Positions 52,946-63,330 of a stretch of DNA of 64,000 nt are shown in pieces. Below the pieces are notes generated by a model. That model was not told where the DNA came from and made no database searches. It saw only the letters and a list, made by a program, of their open reading frames with translations. Origin of the DNA: Algibacter mikhailovii (GTDB lineage: Bacteria > Bacteroidota > Bacteroidia > Flavobacteriales > Flavobacteriaceae); contig NZ_BMWZ01000001.1 in assembly GCF_014651495.1 (NCBI RefSeq), positions 2,575 to 66,574 on the forward strand. The letters are read 5' to 3'. Every line of letters starts with the position of its first letter. The stretch's first letter is position 1. The position numbers and the translations under genes are program-made.

Positions 52946-54867
52946 TTAAAGAATTTTAAGATACCCATTTCAATAATCAATAATGCTAATGCAAAAATAA
53001 CAAACCATTTCCATAGGGCGTCAACTTTTGTATCACTTTTTATACTGTTAAAAACATCTTGAATAGATTGGCTTATAGAGGCGTTTTCAAATGCAGACAG
53101 GTCTCTATATGCTAACACACTTTGATCTCTGGAGTAATTAAAACTAACATTCTTTAAATGTTCGTTTTTATTCGTAATGGAATATGTGCCTGAAGTTGAA
53201 GGTGTTTCAGAGGTGCTTATGGTTACCTTTGAATTAAAGTATTGTTGCCTGGGAATAATATTGATGCCATTTTTTTCTAAAGACAATACGTCATCTAGTT
53301 TCATTTTTGTGTCCACATCAAAGGCGTTTTCTTCACCAATGGTGTAATAAATTTCGGGGTTTTTAAAACTATTTTTGGCAATATTATATAATGTTGGAAC
53401 TATTAAAGGCGAGTTTTTAAAACTAGAATTATTTTGATTTAGTGCGGCTGTAAATACATAAAGATTGTTATTACTATTTAAAAAAGGCGTACCATCTTCA
53501 AAGTTAAGCGCACTGTAAAAGTTATTAGTTATGAATCTGTTATACGAACTGACTTTGGGGTATTGGAAGTTTTTTACCTGTTTTTCAAAGACACCCGAAT
53601 TATATAAAGGGTGTGAATAATTAATTGTAGTAATGCGCTTTTCAGTTTCATTAACATTTAAAAAACTACCACCATAATTAGTCAAAAGTTGGTTGTATGA
53701 TCCGATATTTATTGATTGGGAAGGAATAATAACTAAAGATCCTCCTTTTGTAATAAATTGTTTTAATGAAGTAAGTAAAGAATTTGGAATGTTGTCTAAT
53801 TCATTTAAGATAATAAGCTGCTGGCTATCAATGTCATTATAGTTAACCTGCTGTTCTGGTGTGCCAGTATAGTTAAATTCTGTTGAAGCATACAGACGCT
53901 TTAAATAGTTATCCTCAGCATTGTTAATAGCAAAGACATTAATCTTTGAAGGTTTATTAATATTAAAATAAAGGGTGTTATCAAATTGTAGGCTGTTATC
54001 ATCAACGGTTATTTTACCATTTATAATTTGATTAACAGGTAGCGAAAAGGTAGTTTCAGAAGATTCTCCTACAGTTATTGATGTTTTTGCAATGAGTTTA
54101 TTATCATTATATAAGGCGATCGGTAGGTTCTCAACTTCCGTTCCGCTATTTCTTAATGTAACTTTTAAATATATGGATGTTGGTGTACGCTCCGCAATGA
54201 AAGCACTGTCAAGGGTAATGTTATTCCTGTTTACAACTTGCAGTTTAACCAAATTGGCTTGAATATTGGAATCAGCAACAAAATTAAAATCAGACCCGTC
54301 GTCTTGAAAATCCGAAACGAATATTAAATTTTTTAGAGAGCCTTGGCTTTTAGAAAAAAATGATTTACTCTTCAGCATGGCAGCCTTATTACTCAATTTA
54401 TTTGAGGTATAATTGAGTTGTAATAAATCATTTTTAACCCCATCTATTGTCGTGTTTCTAAATGTTTTATCGTTAGTAAAAATACTGATTACTTCATCCT
54501 TTGGCACATGGGTAATAATATCTTGAATGGCTCTTTTGAAAAGCTCTCCCTGATTACCTTTAGCCTGCATGCTAAAGGAATTGTCTAAATAAATGACTGT
54601 TTCTTTAGGGGTATTAAAGGTTTCTGTTTTTGAGATAAATGGTTGGGCGAAGGCTAATACTAAAGCAGTTAAAAGGAGTAATCTTGTGCAGAGAAGTAGC
54701 CATTTTTTTATTTGAGAACTCTTTCTTGTTTTTAAAGTAACCTCTTTTAAAAAAGCAACATTAGTAAAATCGGCTTTTTGAAATTTTCTTAAATGGAATA
54801 AATGAACAATTATTGGAATTAGCAGTAAGAATAGGGCGTAAAGAAGTTCTGGGTGTTTAAACTGCAT
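52942..54867 (-). CDS. BatA/VWA-domain membrane protein
   Basis: 641 aa. N-terminal BatA block with two membrane helices (QFKHPELLYALFLLLIPIIV about 2-21 and LLLCTRLLLLTALVLAFAQP about 57-76), then a von Willebrand A domain with the metal-site motif YLDNSFSMQAKG (about 93-104, D-x-S-x-S form); a long periplasmic beta-rich part; and a C-terminal membrane helix (WKWFVIFALALLIIEMGILK). Typical of Bacteroidota BatA-like proteins, proposed to act in aerotolerance or envelope assembly; no proof of function. It is in a unit with the dihydroorotase-like gene. Confidence 0.88.
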   Translation of the reverse strand: MQFKHPELLYALFLLLIPIIVHLFHLRKFQKADFTNVAFLKEVTLKTRKSSQIKKWLLLCTRLLLLTALVLAFAQPFISKTETFNTPKETVIYLDNSFSMQAKGNQGELFKRAIQDIITHVPKDEVISIFTNDKTFRNTTIDGVKNDLLQLNYTSNKLSNKAAMLKSKSFFSKSQGSLKNLIFVSDFQDDGSDFNFVADSNIQANLVKLQVVNRNNITLDSAFIAERTPTSIYLKVTLRNSGTEVENLPIALYNDNKLIAKTSITVGESSETTFSLPVNQIINGKITVDDNSLQFDNTLYFNINKPSKINVFAINNAEDNYLKRLYASTEFNYTGTPEQQVNYNDIDSQQLIILNELDNIPNSLLTSLKQFITKGGSLVIIPSQSINIGSYNQLLTNYGGSFLNVNETEKRITTINYSHPLYNSGVFEKQVKNFQYPKVSSYNRFITNNFYSALNFEDGTPFLNSNNNLYVFTAALNQNNSSFKNSPLIVPTLYNIAKNSFKNPEIYYTIGEENAFDVDTKMKLDDVLSLEKNGINIIPRQQYFNSKVTISTSETPSTSGTYSITNKNEHLKNVSFNYSRDQSVLAYRDLSAFENASISQSIQDVFNSIKSDTKVDALWKWFVIFALALLIIEMGILKFFK

Positions 54868-54906
54868 GTCTAATATCGGTTAAACAAACCTACATAATTT
54901 TTTTGA

Positions 54907-55914
54907 TTAACAAAAGAAAACATAATCCTCAATAGGATTCATGTTTAAGCCATTTACATAATCTAAAATTTCACTTTGATCCTCCTTGTTCGCTACAGTT
55001 ATAATACTCTGTGTGTCCGTAAAACTTTCAAGAAGGTTAAATGCTTTTAATGTAGAACCATAAATATCTTTACCTATTTTTTTTGGATTATCACAAATCC
55101 ATTCAAAAGGGATGTTTTTTTCAATAAGTAATTTTGCAACTTTTTTCCCCTTTTTTCCAGCACCCCAAACCACCAAAATTTTATTGGTTTGATAATCCAG
55201 TTCCAAGAAATAATGCAATTTCAATTCTAAAAAATGATTTTCGGCATAATGTTCGTGTGTTCTTGATGTGCGGGTATTATAATCTCTCCAATCATGAATT
55301 ACTGCATCACATGGAATACACCTATATCCCTGCTTATAAAATCTAAAGGCCAAATCATAATCTTCAGGATACCTGCTAGGTTCAAAGGCGTCACAGGCAA
55401 TAAAATCTGTTCTATGAATCATCCAGCAGGGCGAAGGAATGACACATTCTTTATAAATTTCGGTGTAGTTGAGACCTTTTTCTGTCAAAGCGTTTAGCCA
55501 CAGCTCATAGCTTTTATAACCGGCTTTTATACCATCCTTGGAGAAATAGTTAACTAAGCCAAGCGCAACATGTTTTTTACCATGAACCAAGAGCTTATCA
55601 ACTAAAACCTGTATTTTATTTGCACGCATGATATCGTCACTATCCATTCTTGTGATTAATTCACCCGAAGAGTGTTTGAATGCTAATTGTAATGCATTAA
55701 TAATACCGCTACCAACGTTTTTTAAAAGTTTAATTCTTTTATCTGCTTTAGCAAAAGCGGACACAATATCATAACTGTTATCAGATGAGGCGTCATCAAC
55801 TATTATCAACTCCCAATTTAAATAGGTTTGATTAATTATTGAATTTAAACATTCGGTTAAGTAATGCTCAGTGTTTTTGAAAGGAATTAATATACTTACA
55901 AGCGGTGTTTGCAT
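54907..55914 (-). CDS. Family 2 glycosyltransferase
   Basis: 335 aa. GT-A signature: SILIPFKNTEHYLTECLNSI (about 7-26), ELIIVDDASSDNSYDIVSAF (about 35-54) and the DSD motif in LITRMDSDDIM (about 85-95). The C-terminal part (about 240-335) contains ILVVWGAGKKGKKVAKLLIE (about 246-265), a Rossmann-type G-x-G-x-x-G stretch like that of nucleoside-sugar or CoA-binding domains fused to some transferases. The substrate is unknown. No membrane helices, so it is cytoplasmic or peripheral. It is followed by the BatA gene after 39 bases. Confidence 0.88.
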   Translation of the reverse strand: MQTPLVSILIPFKNTEHYLTECLNSIINQTYLNWELIIVDDASSDNSYDIVSAFAKADKRIKLLKNVGSGIINALQLAFKHSSGELITRMDSDDIMRANKIQVLVDKLLVHGKKHVALGLVNYFSKDGIKAGYKSYELWLNALTEKGLNYTEIYKECVIPSPCWMIHRTDFIACDAFEPSRYPEDYDLAFRFYKQGYRCIPCDAVIHDWRDYNTRTSRTHEHYAENHFLELKLHYFLELDYQTNKILVVWGAGKKGKKVAKLLIEKNIPFEWICDNPKKIGKDIYGSTLKAFNLLESFTDTQSIITVANKEDQSEILDYVNGLNMNPIEDYVFFC

Positions 55915-55987
55915 GATGCGAATTTAACAAAACCTTAAGAATACGAGCGACAACATAATAGTATTTTGCGGCTTTAAAAAAATAAAA

Positions 55988-57889
55988 ATGAAATTAATGA
56001 ATACCAGAGTCTTATTCACATTATTTATTACTACATTAATTTTTAGTTGTAATCCTACGAAAAACACAAGTGAAGATTTAGCAGTAAACTTACCAATTGA
56101 AACCACTATAGATTTGGTGAATATAAATGAAGATCGTGCACCTGTTACTATTAATCCAGGACGGTTTAATTCAGAAACTGTAACATACCGTATGCCAAGA
56201 GTTGTGCAAGGTACCTATTCAGTAAGTGATTTTGGTAAGTATATTGAGGATTTCAAAGCTTTTGATTATCAAGGAAATGAAATGACCGTAAATAAGGTAG
56301 ATACTAATACCTGGTCAATTTCAAATGCCAAAGCTTTGGATAAAATCACTTATTTAGTTAATGATACTTTTGATATTGAAGTTGAAGGAGGTATTGGAAA
56401 AGAGGAGCCATTTTCTCCTGGCGGTACCAATATAGAAGCCAATAATTTTGTTTTAAACCTTCACGGTTTTATAGGGTATTTTGATTCTTTAAAAAACAAC
56501 CAGTATAAGCTAGATATTGCGGCATCGGCAGATTTTGTGCGTTCTTCAGCATTACAAACGGTGAGTTCTAAAACCAGTGAAGATGGCAAATATATCACAA
56601 CAAGTTATTTTGCACCTAGGTATTTTGATATAACGGATAACCCAATGATGTATGGCGATTTAGATGTAGCCGAATTTCAAGTAGGGGATATAAAAATTGT
56701 TTTAAGTGTTTATTCACCTAATAAAGTGCATTCAGCAGCGTCTTTAAAAGAAACTGTATTTAAAATGATGCAGGCTCAAAAAACATTTTTAGGAGATATT
56801 AATGTTACACCGAGATATGATATCTTTTTGTATTTGTCTGAAGGTAAAGAAGATTCTCCTAAAGGTTTTGGTGCTTTAGAGCATCATAAATCTACGGTTG
56901 TTGTTTTTGCAGAGTCTATGGACGAAGATAGTTTAGATGATAGTATGACCCATGTAGTCGCTCATGAGTTTTTTCATATTGTTACACCGTTAAGTCTGCA
57001 TTCTGAAGATATTCATTATTTCGATTATAATAATCCAACATTTTCAAAGCATTTATGGATGTATGAAGGGGTTACTGAATATTTTGCGACCTTATTTCAA
57101 GTAAATCAGGGACTTGATGAAACGGCTGATTTCTATAAGAAAATCATGGAAAAAATAAATTATTCTAAACAGTATGATGATGCCATGAGCTTTACAATCA
57201 TGAGCGAAAATGTACTAAGAGATCCTTACAAAGAACAGTATATTAATGTATATCAAAAAGGTGCGTTAATTGGTATGTGTATTGATATTTTAATGCGATA
57301 CGAAAGTAATGGTCAAAGAGGTATTTTATCTTTAATGAAAGAATTGACTAATAAGTACGGCACAAACAAACCTTTTGAAGATGATAAAATAATTGATGAA
57401 ATTGTAGCTATGACGTATCCTTCATTAGGAACGTTTTTTAACGATCATGTAATAGGGGATATTCCGATAAAATATAATGAGTTTTTTGAAAAAGTTGGGC
57501 TTGAGCTTGGAGAGACCAAAGTTGAAACGAATTATATAGTTATGAATGGAGGTCCTATTGTTAGTGGTGACCAAGCAACAGGTACTATTTTCTTTACTGA
57601 ATTGGTTTTAGAAAACAGTTTTTGGAAAGAACAAGGTGTACAGCCAAATGACGTTATAAAAAGTATTGATGGAGAAGATATGATCATGGCCAATGCAAAT
57701 AGCATTTTACAGAAAGTTTTCAATTGGAAAGCAGGGCAGGAGGTTGAAGTTAAGCTGGATAGAAATGGAGAGGAAATTGTAATTAAAACCACTACCACAA
57801 CAAACTATACCCAAGGCATTGGGATTGTAGAAAAAGCAGAGGCGACAGAAGCACAAAAATCAATAAGAGTAGCTTGGTTGCGCGGATAA
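55988..57889 (+). CDS. M61-family metallopeptidase lipoprotein
   Basis: 633 aa. The signal RVLFTLFITTLIFSC ends in a lipobox Cys21. The zinc motif is HEFFH (326-330) with E360 in WMYEGVTEYFA as likely third ligand. This is the M61 (glycyl aminopeptidase) layout, with an N-terminal beta domain (about 30-240), the catalytic domain (about 240-500) and a C-terminal PDZ-like domain (about 515-610, FWKEQGVQPNDVIKSIDGED). It acts at the cell envelope; the substrate is unknown. It is divergent from the glycosyltransferase and has its own terminator. Confidence 0.92.
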   Translation: MKLMNTRVLFTLFITTLIFSCNPTKNTSEDLAVNLPIETTIDLVNINEDRAPVTINPGRFNSETVTYRMPRVVQGTYSVSDFGKYIEDFKAFDYQGNEMTVNKVDTNTWSISNAKALDKITYLVNDTFDIEVEGGIGKEEPFSPGGTNIEANNFVLNLHGFIGYFDSLKNNQYKLDIAASADFVRSSALQTVSSKTSEDGKYITTSYFAPRYFDITDNPMMYGDLDVAEFQVGDIKIVLSVYSPNKVHSAASLKETVFKMMQAQKTFLGDINVTPRYDIFLYLSEGKEDSPKGFGALEHHKSTVVVFAESMDEDSLDDSMTHVVAHEFFHIVTPLSLHSEDIHYFDYNNPTFSKHLWMYEGVTEYFATLFQVNQGLDETADFYKKIMEKINYSKQYDDAMSFTIMSENVLRDPYKEQYINVYQKGALIGMCIDILMRYESNGQRGILSLMKELTNKYGTNKPFEDDKIIDEIVAMTYPSLGTFFNDHVIGDIPIKYNEFFEKVGLELGETKVETNYIVMNGGPIVSGDQATGTIFFTELVLENSFWKEQGVQPNDVIKSIDGEDMIMANANSILQKVFNWKAGQEVEVKLDRNGEEIVIKTTTTTNYTQGIGIVEKAEATEAQKSIRVAWLRG

Positions 57890-57909
57890 TATTAGATATA
57901 ATATAGATT

Positions 57910-57947
57910 AAGGATTGGTAAACTAGTGTTTATCAATCCTTTTTTTT
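57910..57947 (+). terminator. Terminator of the M61 peptidase gene
   Basis: AAGGATTGGTAAAC and GTTTATCAATCCTT form a 14-base stem with one G-U pair and a short loop, followed by eight T residues. Confidence 0.85.
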
Positions 57948-58237
57948 GATTTTAATTTTCTGAAGGCATCAGGATATATTCGGAGAATTAATGCATATAA
58001 TAAGCAGGAAATTTAAAGCTATACCGTGAAGATTTTCTCTTGAATAGCGCAGTGCTTTATAAAAATAATGTCTAATTTTGTGTTAAAATTAGGTGTTAAT
58101 AAATATAAATTTTTGGCCTTCCTTTTTTCGTCTTGAAATTAAAGCTTACAGTGTCAACTTGATTTCTACTAATGTGTTGAAAACCAGTGTTTAATATGTG
58201 GTTAGTAGGGTGAAACAAATAAATTTAATCAGAAATT
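57948..58237. other. Gene-free stretch
   Basis: No credible coding frame is seen between the M61 terminator and the ATG at 58238, and no promoter box matching TAnnTTTG was found on the plus strand. The content is AT-rich. Confidence 0.5.
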
Positions 58238-59350
58238 ATGAATAGATCAAACAAATTTGGAGGGGTATTATGCCTTGTTTTTCTCGTGATAAATTTATTT
58301 GAAGCAAATGCACAAAGTGGTATCCAATTTCCTAAGAAGGATTCAACTACGGTATCAAAGGAGTGGCCATATGTTTTACCAATTTGGGGTCAAAAGGTAG
58401 CCGACAGAAATATTGATTTACAATTACCATTTGGTTTCAATATTAATTATGTTTTTAATCAAATGTCTTTGGAATTAACAGAATTCAGTATGAATTTTTT
58501 CGATGGCGAAAATTTGGATGACCTTATTAATCCTGAAACACTTAATTTCACTGAGACTGTGGCAACCACAAATGGCGTAAATCTAAGAGCTGATGCTTGG
58601 ATATTACCATTTTTAAATTTTTATGGTATTTATTCAAAAAATCAAGGTACAACTAAGGTGTCTTTTCAACCCCAGGTTGTTGAAAATAATTTAGGACCAA
58701 ACGGAAACTTGAAGGAAATAACAACGCTTGAAAAGCCTATAGACGTCCCTGCAGTGACATTTAATACAAATTCATTTGGAATGGGGACCACGCTAGTTTA
58801 TGGATGGGATAACTATTTTGTAAGTATGGATGGAAATGTGACTTGGACCACATCAGATTTATTGACGCAAACGGTTACTTTTTTTGTAGGTTCTGCTCGA
58901 ATAGGACGTAGAGTGACTTTTAGGAATAAAATGAAGTTAGCGGTATACATTGGTGCCATGTATCGTGATTTTGTAAATAAAGAAAATAATACAGGATCTA
59001 TCGGGGTGCCAGAATTAGATGAAGCCATGTTAAGAGCTATTGATGCTTTTTCCACTATTAATAATGAACAGATAGTATTTTGGGAAAGTCTGCCTGATGC
59101 AACGCCAGGAAAAGATGAAAAATTAGCAGAGTTATATGCAAGGGAAAATAAGCTTGATTCTGCCGCTGATAGAGTAGAAAACTCCGACACAATAAATTAC
59201 AGCATTAAAAAGGAAATTATTGACAATTGGAGTACGCAAATTGGCTTTAATTTTGAGATATCTAATAACTGGATGTATAGAGCGGAATTAGGATATCGTG
59301 ATAATCAAAAGTTTTTTATGACTGGTCTACAGTATCGATTTGGTCTTTAG
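58238..59350 (+). CDS. Secreted protein, probable outer-membrane beta barrel
   Basis: 370 aa. A signal peptide (GVLCLVFLVINLFEANAQ) is followed by alternating amphipathic strands (for example FGFNINYVFNQMSLELTEFS, LRADAWILPFLNFYGIYSKN, LVYGWDNYFVSMDGNVTWTT, KMKLAVYIGAMYRDFVNK) and ends WMYRAELGYRDNQKFFMTGL, then QYRFGL, with Phe near the C-terminus as in outer-membrane barrel proteins. No family is recognised with certainty. A helical insert lies at about 255-320. Function unknown. Confidence 0.65.
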   Translation: MNRSNKFGGVLCLVFLVINLFEANAQSGIQFPKKDSTTVSKEWPYVLPIWGQKVADRNIDLQLPFGFNINYVFNQMSLELTEFSMNFFDGENLDDLINPETLNFTETVATTNGVNLRADAWILPFLNFYGIYSKNQGTTKVSFQPQVVENNLGPNGNLKEITTLEKPIDVPAVTFNTNSFGMGTTLVYGWDNYFVSMDGNVTWTTSDLLTQTVTFFVGSARIGRRVTFRNKMKLAVYIGAMYRDFVNKENNTGSIGVPELDEAMLRAIDAFSTINNEQIVFWESLPDATPGKDEKLAELYARENKLDSAADRVENSDTINYSIKKEIIDNWSTQIGFNFEISNNWMYRAELGYRDNQKFFMTGLQYRFGL

Positions 59351-59434
59351 AAATAGGCAGATAAAGAGAAAACCATTTTGACTAAAGGCAACATTTTAAG
59401 AAGCGGTTGCGCATTGTAAACAGATTTTCTAAAC

Positions 59435-59469
59435 AAAAATGCCTCCCACTTTGTCTGGGAGGCATTTTT
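59435..59469 (+). terminator. Strong terminator after the 58238 gene
   Basis: AAAAATGCCTCCCA (59435-59448) and TGGGAGGCATTTTT (59456-59469) form a perfect 14-bp stem with a 7-base loop and T tract; it can serve both strands, also ending the convergent S10 peptidase transcript. Confidence 0.88.
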
Positions 59470-59601
59470 GAATCTTTTAGTGTGTATACTTTATTCTATT
59501 ACTTAATACTTGTTGTGCATAATATATTCCGTAGTCTCTAAATTAAAACGCACTTCTATTATTGTATTCCATTTTGTCTAGGGGACAAAAATAAATTAGG
59601 G

Positions 59602-61098
59602 CTATTTTTTTAGGTATTTAGCTGCTTTTCCATTCGTCAATGCGTTTTTCATAAACGCACGCAAATCATCATTAGCGGTTATTAAGTCTTCACTTCGCAA
59701 ATACATCATGTGTCCGCTTCTATAGCCTTTAAAGGTAAAGCGGTCTTTCATTTTGCCACTTGGGTCTATTTGCCACATGGTGTATTTCGCTCCAAAATAG
59801 GTGGTTGCACCATCATAATAACCAGATTGAATAAGTACTTTTAAAAAAGGGTTTTGTGCCATAGCCTGTCTCAACCCTTCACGGGTATTGTCATTTCTTC
59901 TGTCCCAAGGGTGAACATCACCAAACATTTGGTATTTTATATCCGTCTTAAAATTAAGGTGTTCTCTAAGGTAATAATTTATGGCAGGGGTAAAGGCATG
60001 GTTCCAAGACATAAGTTCTGGACTATAATCCGGTGAAATACCGGTTTCTCTTTTATCAATGCCCAAATACCTAGAGTCTAGTCGCCCAATGGTTTGACCG
60101 GTTTTGTTTCGGAGTAAATCCTTCCAATAAAAATGGGTAGGTACATCTAAATTATTCTGCAAAATAGACTGTTCACTTAAACCTGAATAATAGGCCATTT
60201 TTTTTGCAATTTGTCCCTTTTCATTTTCAGAAATAAAGCCTCCTTTAGCTAGTGCCGGCATCAAATTGTTAATGGCGAAATCTTCAGCTTCAGGTAAAAT
60301 ATTAAGTAAATCTTTTTGTTGTAATTCGGGAGAAAGCATGTTATGATGCCAAGCGGCAGCAGTGAAATAGGGTAAGTTAAGGGCAGAATACACAGGTTGG
60401 TTGGTATTGTATAACTTATAATCAGCGGGCGATACTAATATCACGCCATTTAAATACATCCACTGTCGATTCTGTAATTCGTTTGCTAGCCCCATGACTC
60501 TTGTACCGCCATAACTTTCGCCAATGATATATTTTGGTGATTCCCATCTCCCTTTTCTAGATACAAACGTGTTAATCCATTCGGCCAAATATTTAATATC
60601 GGCATTAATTCCAAAAAAAGTATCTCGCTTAGGTAATTCTCCTTTACTATCTGGAATCATTCTTGAATAACCTGTATTTACAGGGTTAACATAGACAATG
60701 TCTGCTATATCTAGTATTGAATTAGGGTTGTCAGAAACGCCATAAGGTTGAATAGGATACCCCTCAGAATCCAAATTTAATACTTTAGGTCCTGTGTAGG
60801 CAATATGCATCCATACCGAAGCTGAACCAGGACCTCCATTAAAGGAAATAATCAAAGGCCGTTCATTCGTGTTATTGGTATTTGTTCTCTCGTAAAAGGT
60901 ATAATATAATGCGGCAATAGGTTCTCCTTTTTCGTTCCACACCGGTTGTGTTCCAGTAGTCGCCTTATAGTTGATACTTTTATTCTTAATCGTTGTGGTA
61001 TGGTTGGTAACAACCATTGTATCAACTGGTATGGCTCTTTTTTGTGCTAAACACAATACACTTGACAGCACTAAAAGGCATGATAAATAATGTTTCAT
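59602..61098 (-). CDS. S10 serine carboxypeptidase
   Basis: 498 aa. The signal peptide is KHYLSCLLVLSSVLCLAQ. SFNGGPGSASVWMH (about 85-98) is the S10 oxyanion block; the nucleophile is S195 in GESYGGTR; the Asp lies in VLIQSGYYDGATTYFGAKYT (about 429-448), and the His is in RSGHMMYLRS (about 467-476). It removes C-terminal residues of peptides in the periplasm or outside. The ATG at 61098 is 39 bases after the TIGR02757 stop; a promoter for it is not evident. Confidence 0.93.
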   Translation of the reverse strand: MKHYLSCLLVLSSVLCLAQKRAIPVDTMVVTNHTTTIKNKSINYKATTGTQPVWNEKGEPIAALYYTFYERTNTNNTNERPLIISFNGGPGSASVWMHIAYTGPKVLNLDSEGYPIQPYGVSDNPNSILDIADIVYVNPVNTGYSRMIPDSKGELPKRDTFFGINADIKYLAEWINTFVSRKGRWESPKYIIGESYGGTRVMGLANELQNRQWMYLNGVILVSPADYKLYNTNQPVYSALNLPYFTAAAWHHNMLSPELQQKDLLNILPEAEDFAINNLMPALAKGGFISENEKGQIAKKMAYYSGLSEQSILQNNLDVPTHFYWKDLLRNKTGQTIGRLDSRYLGIDKRETGISPDYSPELMSWNHAFTPAINYYLREHLNFKTDIKYQMFGDVHPWDRRNDNTREGLRQAMAQNPFLKVLIQSGYYDGATTYFGAKYTMWQIDPSGKMKDRFTFKGYRSGHMMYLRSEDLITANDDLRAFMKNALTNGKAAKYLKK

Positions 61099-61137
61099 AA
61101 GGTTTATTTTTTATTGTAAATATATATAATTTCAAAG

Positions 61138-61902
61138 TTAAAACCCTTCAAATACGCCTAAACCAAATAAGGCAAAATCATATTTAACAGGATCATTTGG
61201 GTCTAGCTTTCTTAGGGCGCTATCAAGTTCAAATAGAGCTTTAGCATCATTTTGTTTGCGTTTCAAGAGTCCTAATTTTCTAGCAACATTTCCCGAATGA
61301 ACATCTAAGGGGCATGATAAAATTGAGGTTGGTATTTTAGTCCAAATGCCAAAGTCAACACCGGCATTATCCTGCCTTACTAACCATCTAAGCATCATAT
61401 TTAACCGTTTTGCGGCCGACCCTTTATTGGGGTCTCCAACATGTTTAAGTGTCCTGCTTGGATGAGCTATAGAGAAGAAGGTGTGTTTAAATTCATGTAT
61501 GGCAGGTTGCATACTTGATGCTGAAGCATTCTTATTAAAAATAGATTCCAAGCCACCATGATGTAGGTATATATGTCTAAGCGCTTTTATAAAATATTTT
61601 AAATCTTCAGCATTAAAAGTACGGTGTACAAATCCGTTCAAATTGCTTAAGTCTAATTCAGAATGATTCATAACAAAATCAAATGGAGCATGATCAAACA
61701 ATTGCATCATTTTATCAGCGTTTTTAATAATCATTTTCCTATTTCCCCAAGCTATTGTGGCTGTTAAAAAAGATGCGATTTCTATATCTTCTTTTATATT
61801 AAACCTATGTGGGATTTGTATAGGGTCACTTTCAACAAACTTCTGGTTGTTGTATTCCTCTACTTTAGAATCTAAGAATTCCTTGATTTCACTTTTATTC
61901 AT
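61138..61902 (-). CDS. TIGR02757 family protein (DUF2400)
   Basis: 254 aa from ATG 61902; a TTG at 61911 is less likely. The sequence fits the family throughout: DPIQIPHRFNIKEDIEIASF (about 26-45), ATIAWGNRKMIIKNADKMMQ (about 48-67) and NKGSAAKRLNMMLRWLVRQD (about 157-176), with SILSCPLDVHSGNVARKLGL (about 193-212). TIGR02757 proteins are common in Bacteroidota and related to HhH-type DNA glycosylases by the conserved PLDVH region, but no activity is established. Its start overlaps the regulator stop by 8 bases. Confidence 0.93.
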   Translation of the reverse strand: MNKSEIKEFLDSKVEEYNNQKFVESDPIQIPHRFNIKEDIEIASFLTATIAWGNRKMIIKNADKMMQLFDHAPFDFVMNHSELDLSNLNGFVHRTFNAEDLKYFIKALRHIYLHHGGLESIFNKNASASSMQPAIHEFKHTFFSIAHPSRTLKHVGDPNKGSAAKRLNMMLRWLVRQDNAGVDFGIWTKIPTSILSCPLDVHSGNVARKLGLLKRKQNDAKALFELDSALRKLDPNDPVKYDFALFGLGVFEGF

Positions 61903-63112
61903 TGTTGTCAAATAGTAACTGTGTAATATTCATGCTAGTGCGGTCTTTTCCGTTTACATAAAATAAGGCAATAAATTCTTCACTATTTTTTAGATACTTT
62001 TTATAGAAACTCATAATTGAATCCTGATTTGTAAAATATTCAACGGCTGCTGTGGCTCCAAATCCATGGTTAGAGAAGAACATAAGATTTGAGGTGTTAT
62101 TATCGCCAATAAGTTTAGCTACCAACACATGCTCATAACTATGTCCGTTTGACATTAATGTATATGTAGTGTCAATATTTTTTTTAGTGTTTTTATATTT
62201 AACATTTCTTTCTTCATTATAAGGAACCTTTTGGTTATCAAAATACACAACATCATCAATTTTATTGCTAGAAACTTGATTAATTAATTTTACACGTTTA
62301 GATTTTAAGTTGAAAAACTCTACAAAAGCATTTTCATAACGTAACGGCCCTATATAAAGGGAGTTTTGTTCTTTAAGCTGTTGTAGTGTTAAATTATGAA
62401 ATTTATGAATCTTAAATTCCTTATCACTTTTCTGAAAATATCTTGATAAATCATTAACAGAATAGGCGCTTAAAAAATTAACATAAACATTTCTGCCAGG
62501 TGAATAATCCTTCATTAAATCAGGCTGTTTTTTAATTTCATTATAAAAGTCAGCAGTAGAGTTTATTTCATAATCTCTATGCCATCCTGTTTTATTAAAC
62601 AATGTAGGGCCGTAATAACCAAATATATCATATAGATATAAAGTGGTTTCTTTGTCATTGTTAAAAAAGGAATGCCAAATGGGGGGGGTATAACTGAGTT
62701 TAAAAATTAGGTATGCTGCTAAAGCTAAAATGGTTAAAGTTGATAGTCCAGCTAAAACCTTAGACTTTTTTGAATATTTAGGTTTTGGTTTAGCCTTTTT
62801 GTAAAATGATACTTTATACTGCCCGCGTTTTATTACAATATGAATAGGGTCATTTATACCTTCAGCGGCGTAATACTTTTGTAATTTATTGCGTAAATGG
62901 TAAATATTCACCCGTACCGTAGCCTCACTTTTTTCAGATTCATATTTAGAGCCAAAAAGTTCAAGTGCAATATTGGTAGCGTTTAGGTCTTTATTCTCAA
63001 TCGAAGATTCAATAATATATTTTAAAAGAACCTTGCTAGTAGTAGATTTTAAAAACGTATGGCTTTCTATTAGGCTTTTTAATACCTGATGTTTTTCCGC
63101 TGTTGAAATCAT
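61895..63112 (-). CDS. Membrane-bound winged-helix transcriptional regulator
   Basis: 405 aa. The N-terminus (about 1-105) is a Trans_reg_C-like winged helix: SKVLLKYIIESSIENKDLNA, then EATVRVNIYHLRNKLQKYYA (about 63-82) and IHIVIKRGQYKVSFY, the form seen in CadC/ToxR-like one-component regulators. A single membrane helix follows at about 119-139 (VLAGLSTLTILALAAYLIFK), then a periplasmic sensory part (about 141-405) without recognised family. A run of eight C (coding for TPP, 62681-62688) lies just after the helix. It is divergent from the DUF1080 gene at 63331 and may control it; the signal is unknown. Confidence 0.85.
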   Translation of the reverse strand: MISTAEKHQVLKSLIESHTFLKSTTSKVLLKYIIESSIENKDLNATNIALELFGSKYESEKSEATVRVNIYHLRNKLQKYYAAEGINDPIHIVIKRGQYKVSFYKKAKPKPKYSKKSKVLAGLSTLTILALAAYLIFKLSYTPPIWHSFFNNDKETTLYLYDIFGYYGPTLFNKTGWHRDYEINSTADFYNEIKKQPDLMKDYSPGRNVYVNFLSAYSVNDLSRYFQKSDKEFKIHKFHNLTLQQLKEQNSLYIGPLRYENAFVEFFNLKSKRVKLINQVSSNKIDDVVYFDNQKVPYNEERNVKYKNTKKNIDTTYTLMSNGHSYEHVLVAKLIGDNNTSNLMFFSNHGFGATAAVEYFTNQDSIMSFYKKYLKNSEEFIALFYVNGKDRTSMNITQLLFDNNE

Positions 63113-63243
63113 TTTAAAGTGAGTTACAGCGTAAAGTAAGTGAAAATAAAACGCACCAACAAGTAGGTTGTCTAAAAGCTGGTTTTAACCCTTAAAACAA
63201 CCATTAAAAAGAGTTAAAAGTGTTATTGAGGTTTTTGCTTTTA

Positions 63244-63251
63244 TATATTTG
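63244..63251 (+). promoter_or_regulatory. -7 box before the DUF1080 gene
   Basis: TATATTTG fits TAnnTTTG and lies 79 bases before the ATG at 63331. No TTTG is found at exact -33 spacing. Confidence 0.5.
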
Positions 63252-63330
63252 AGAGATACGAATAACACCGTATTTACTAAAATAACCGAGTTAACCATTC
63301 AAATTAAAACTTAATAAAGACAATTAAAAA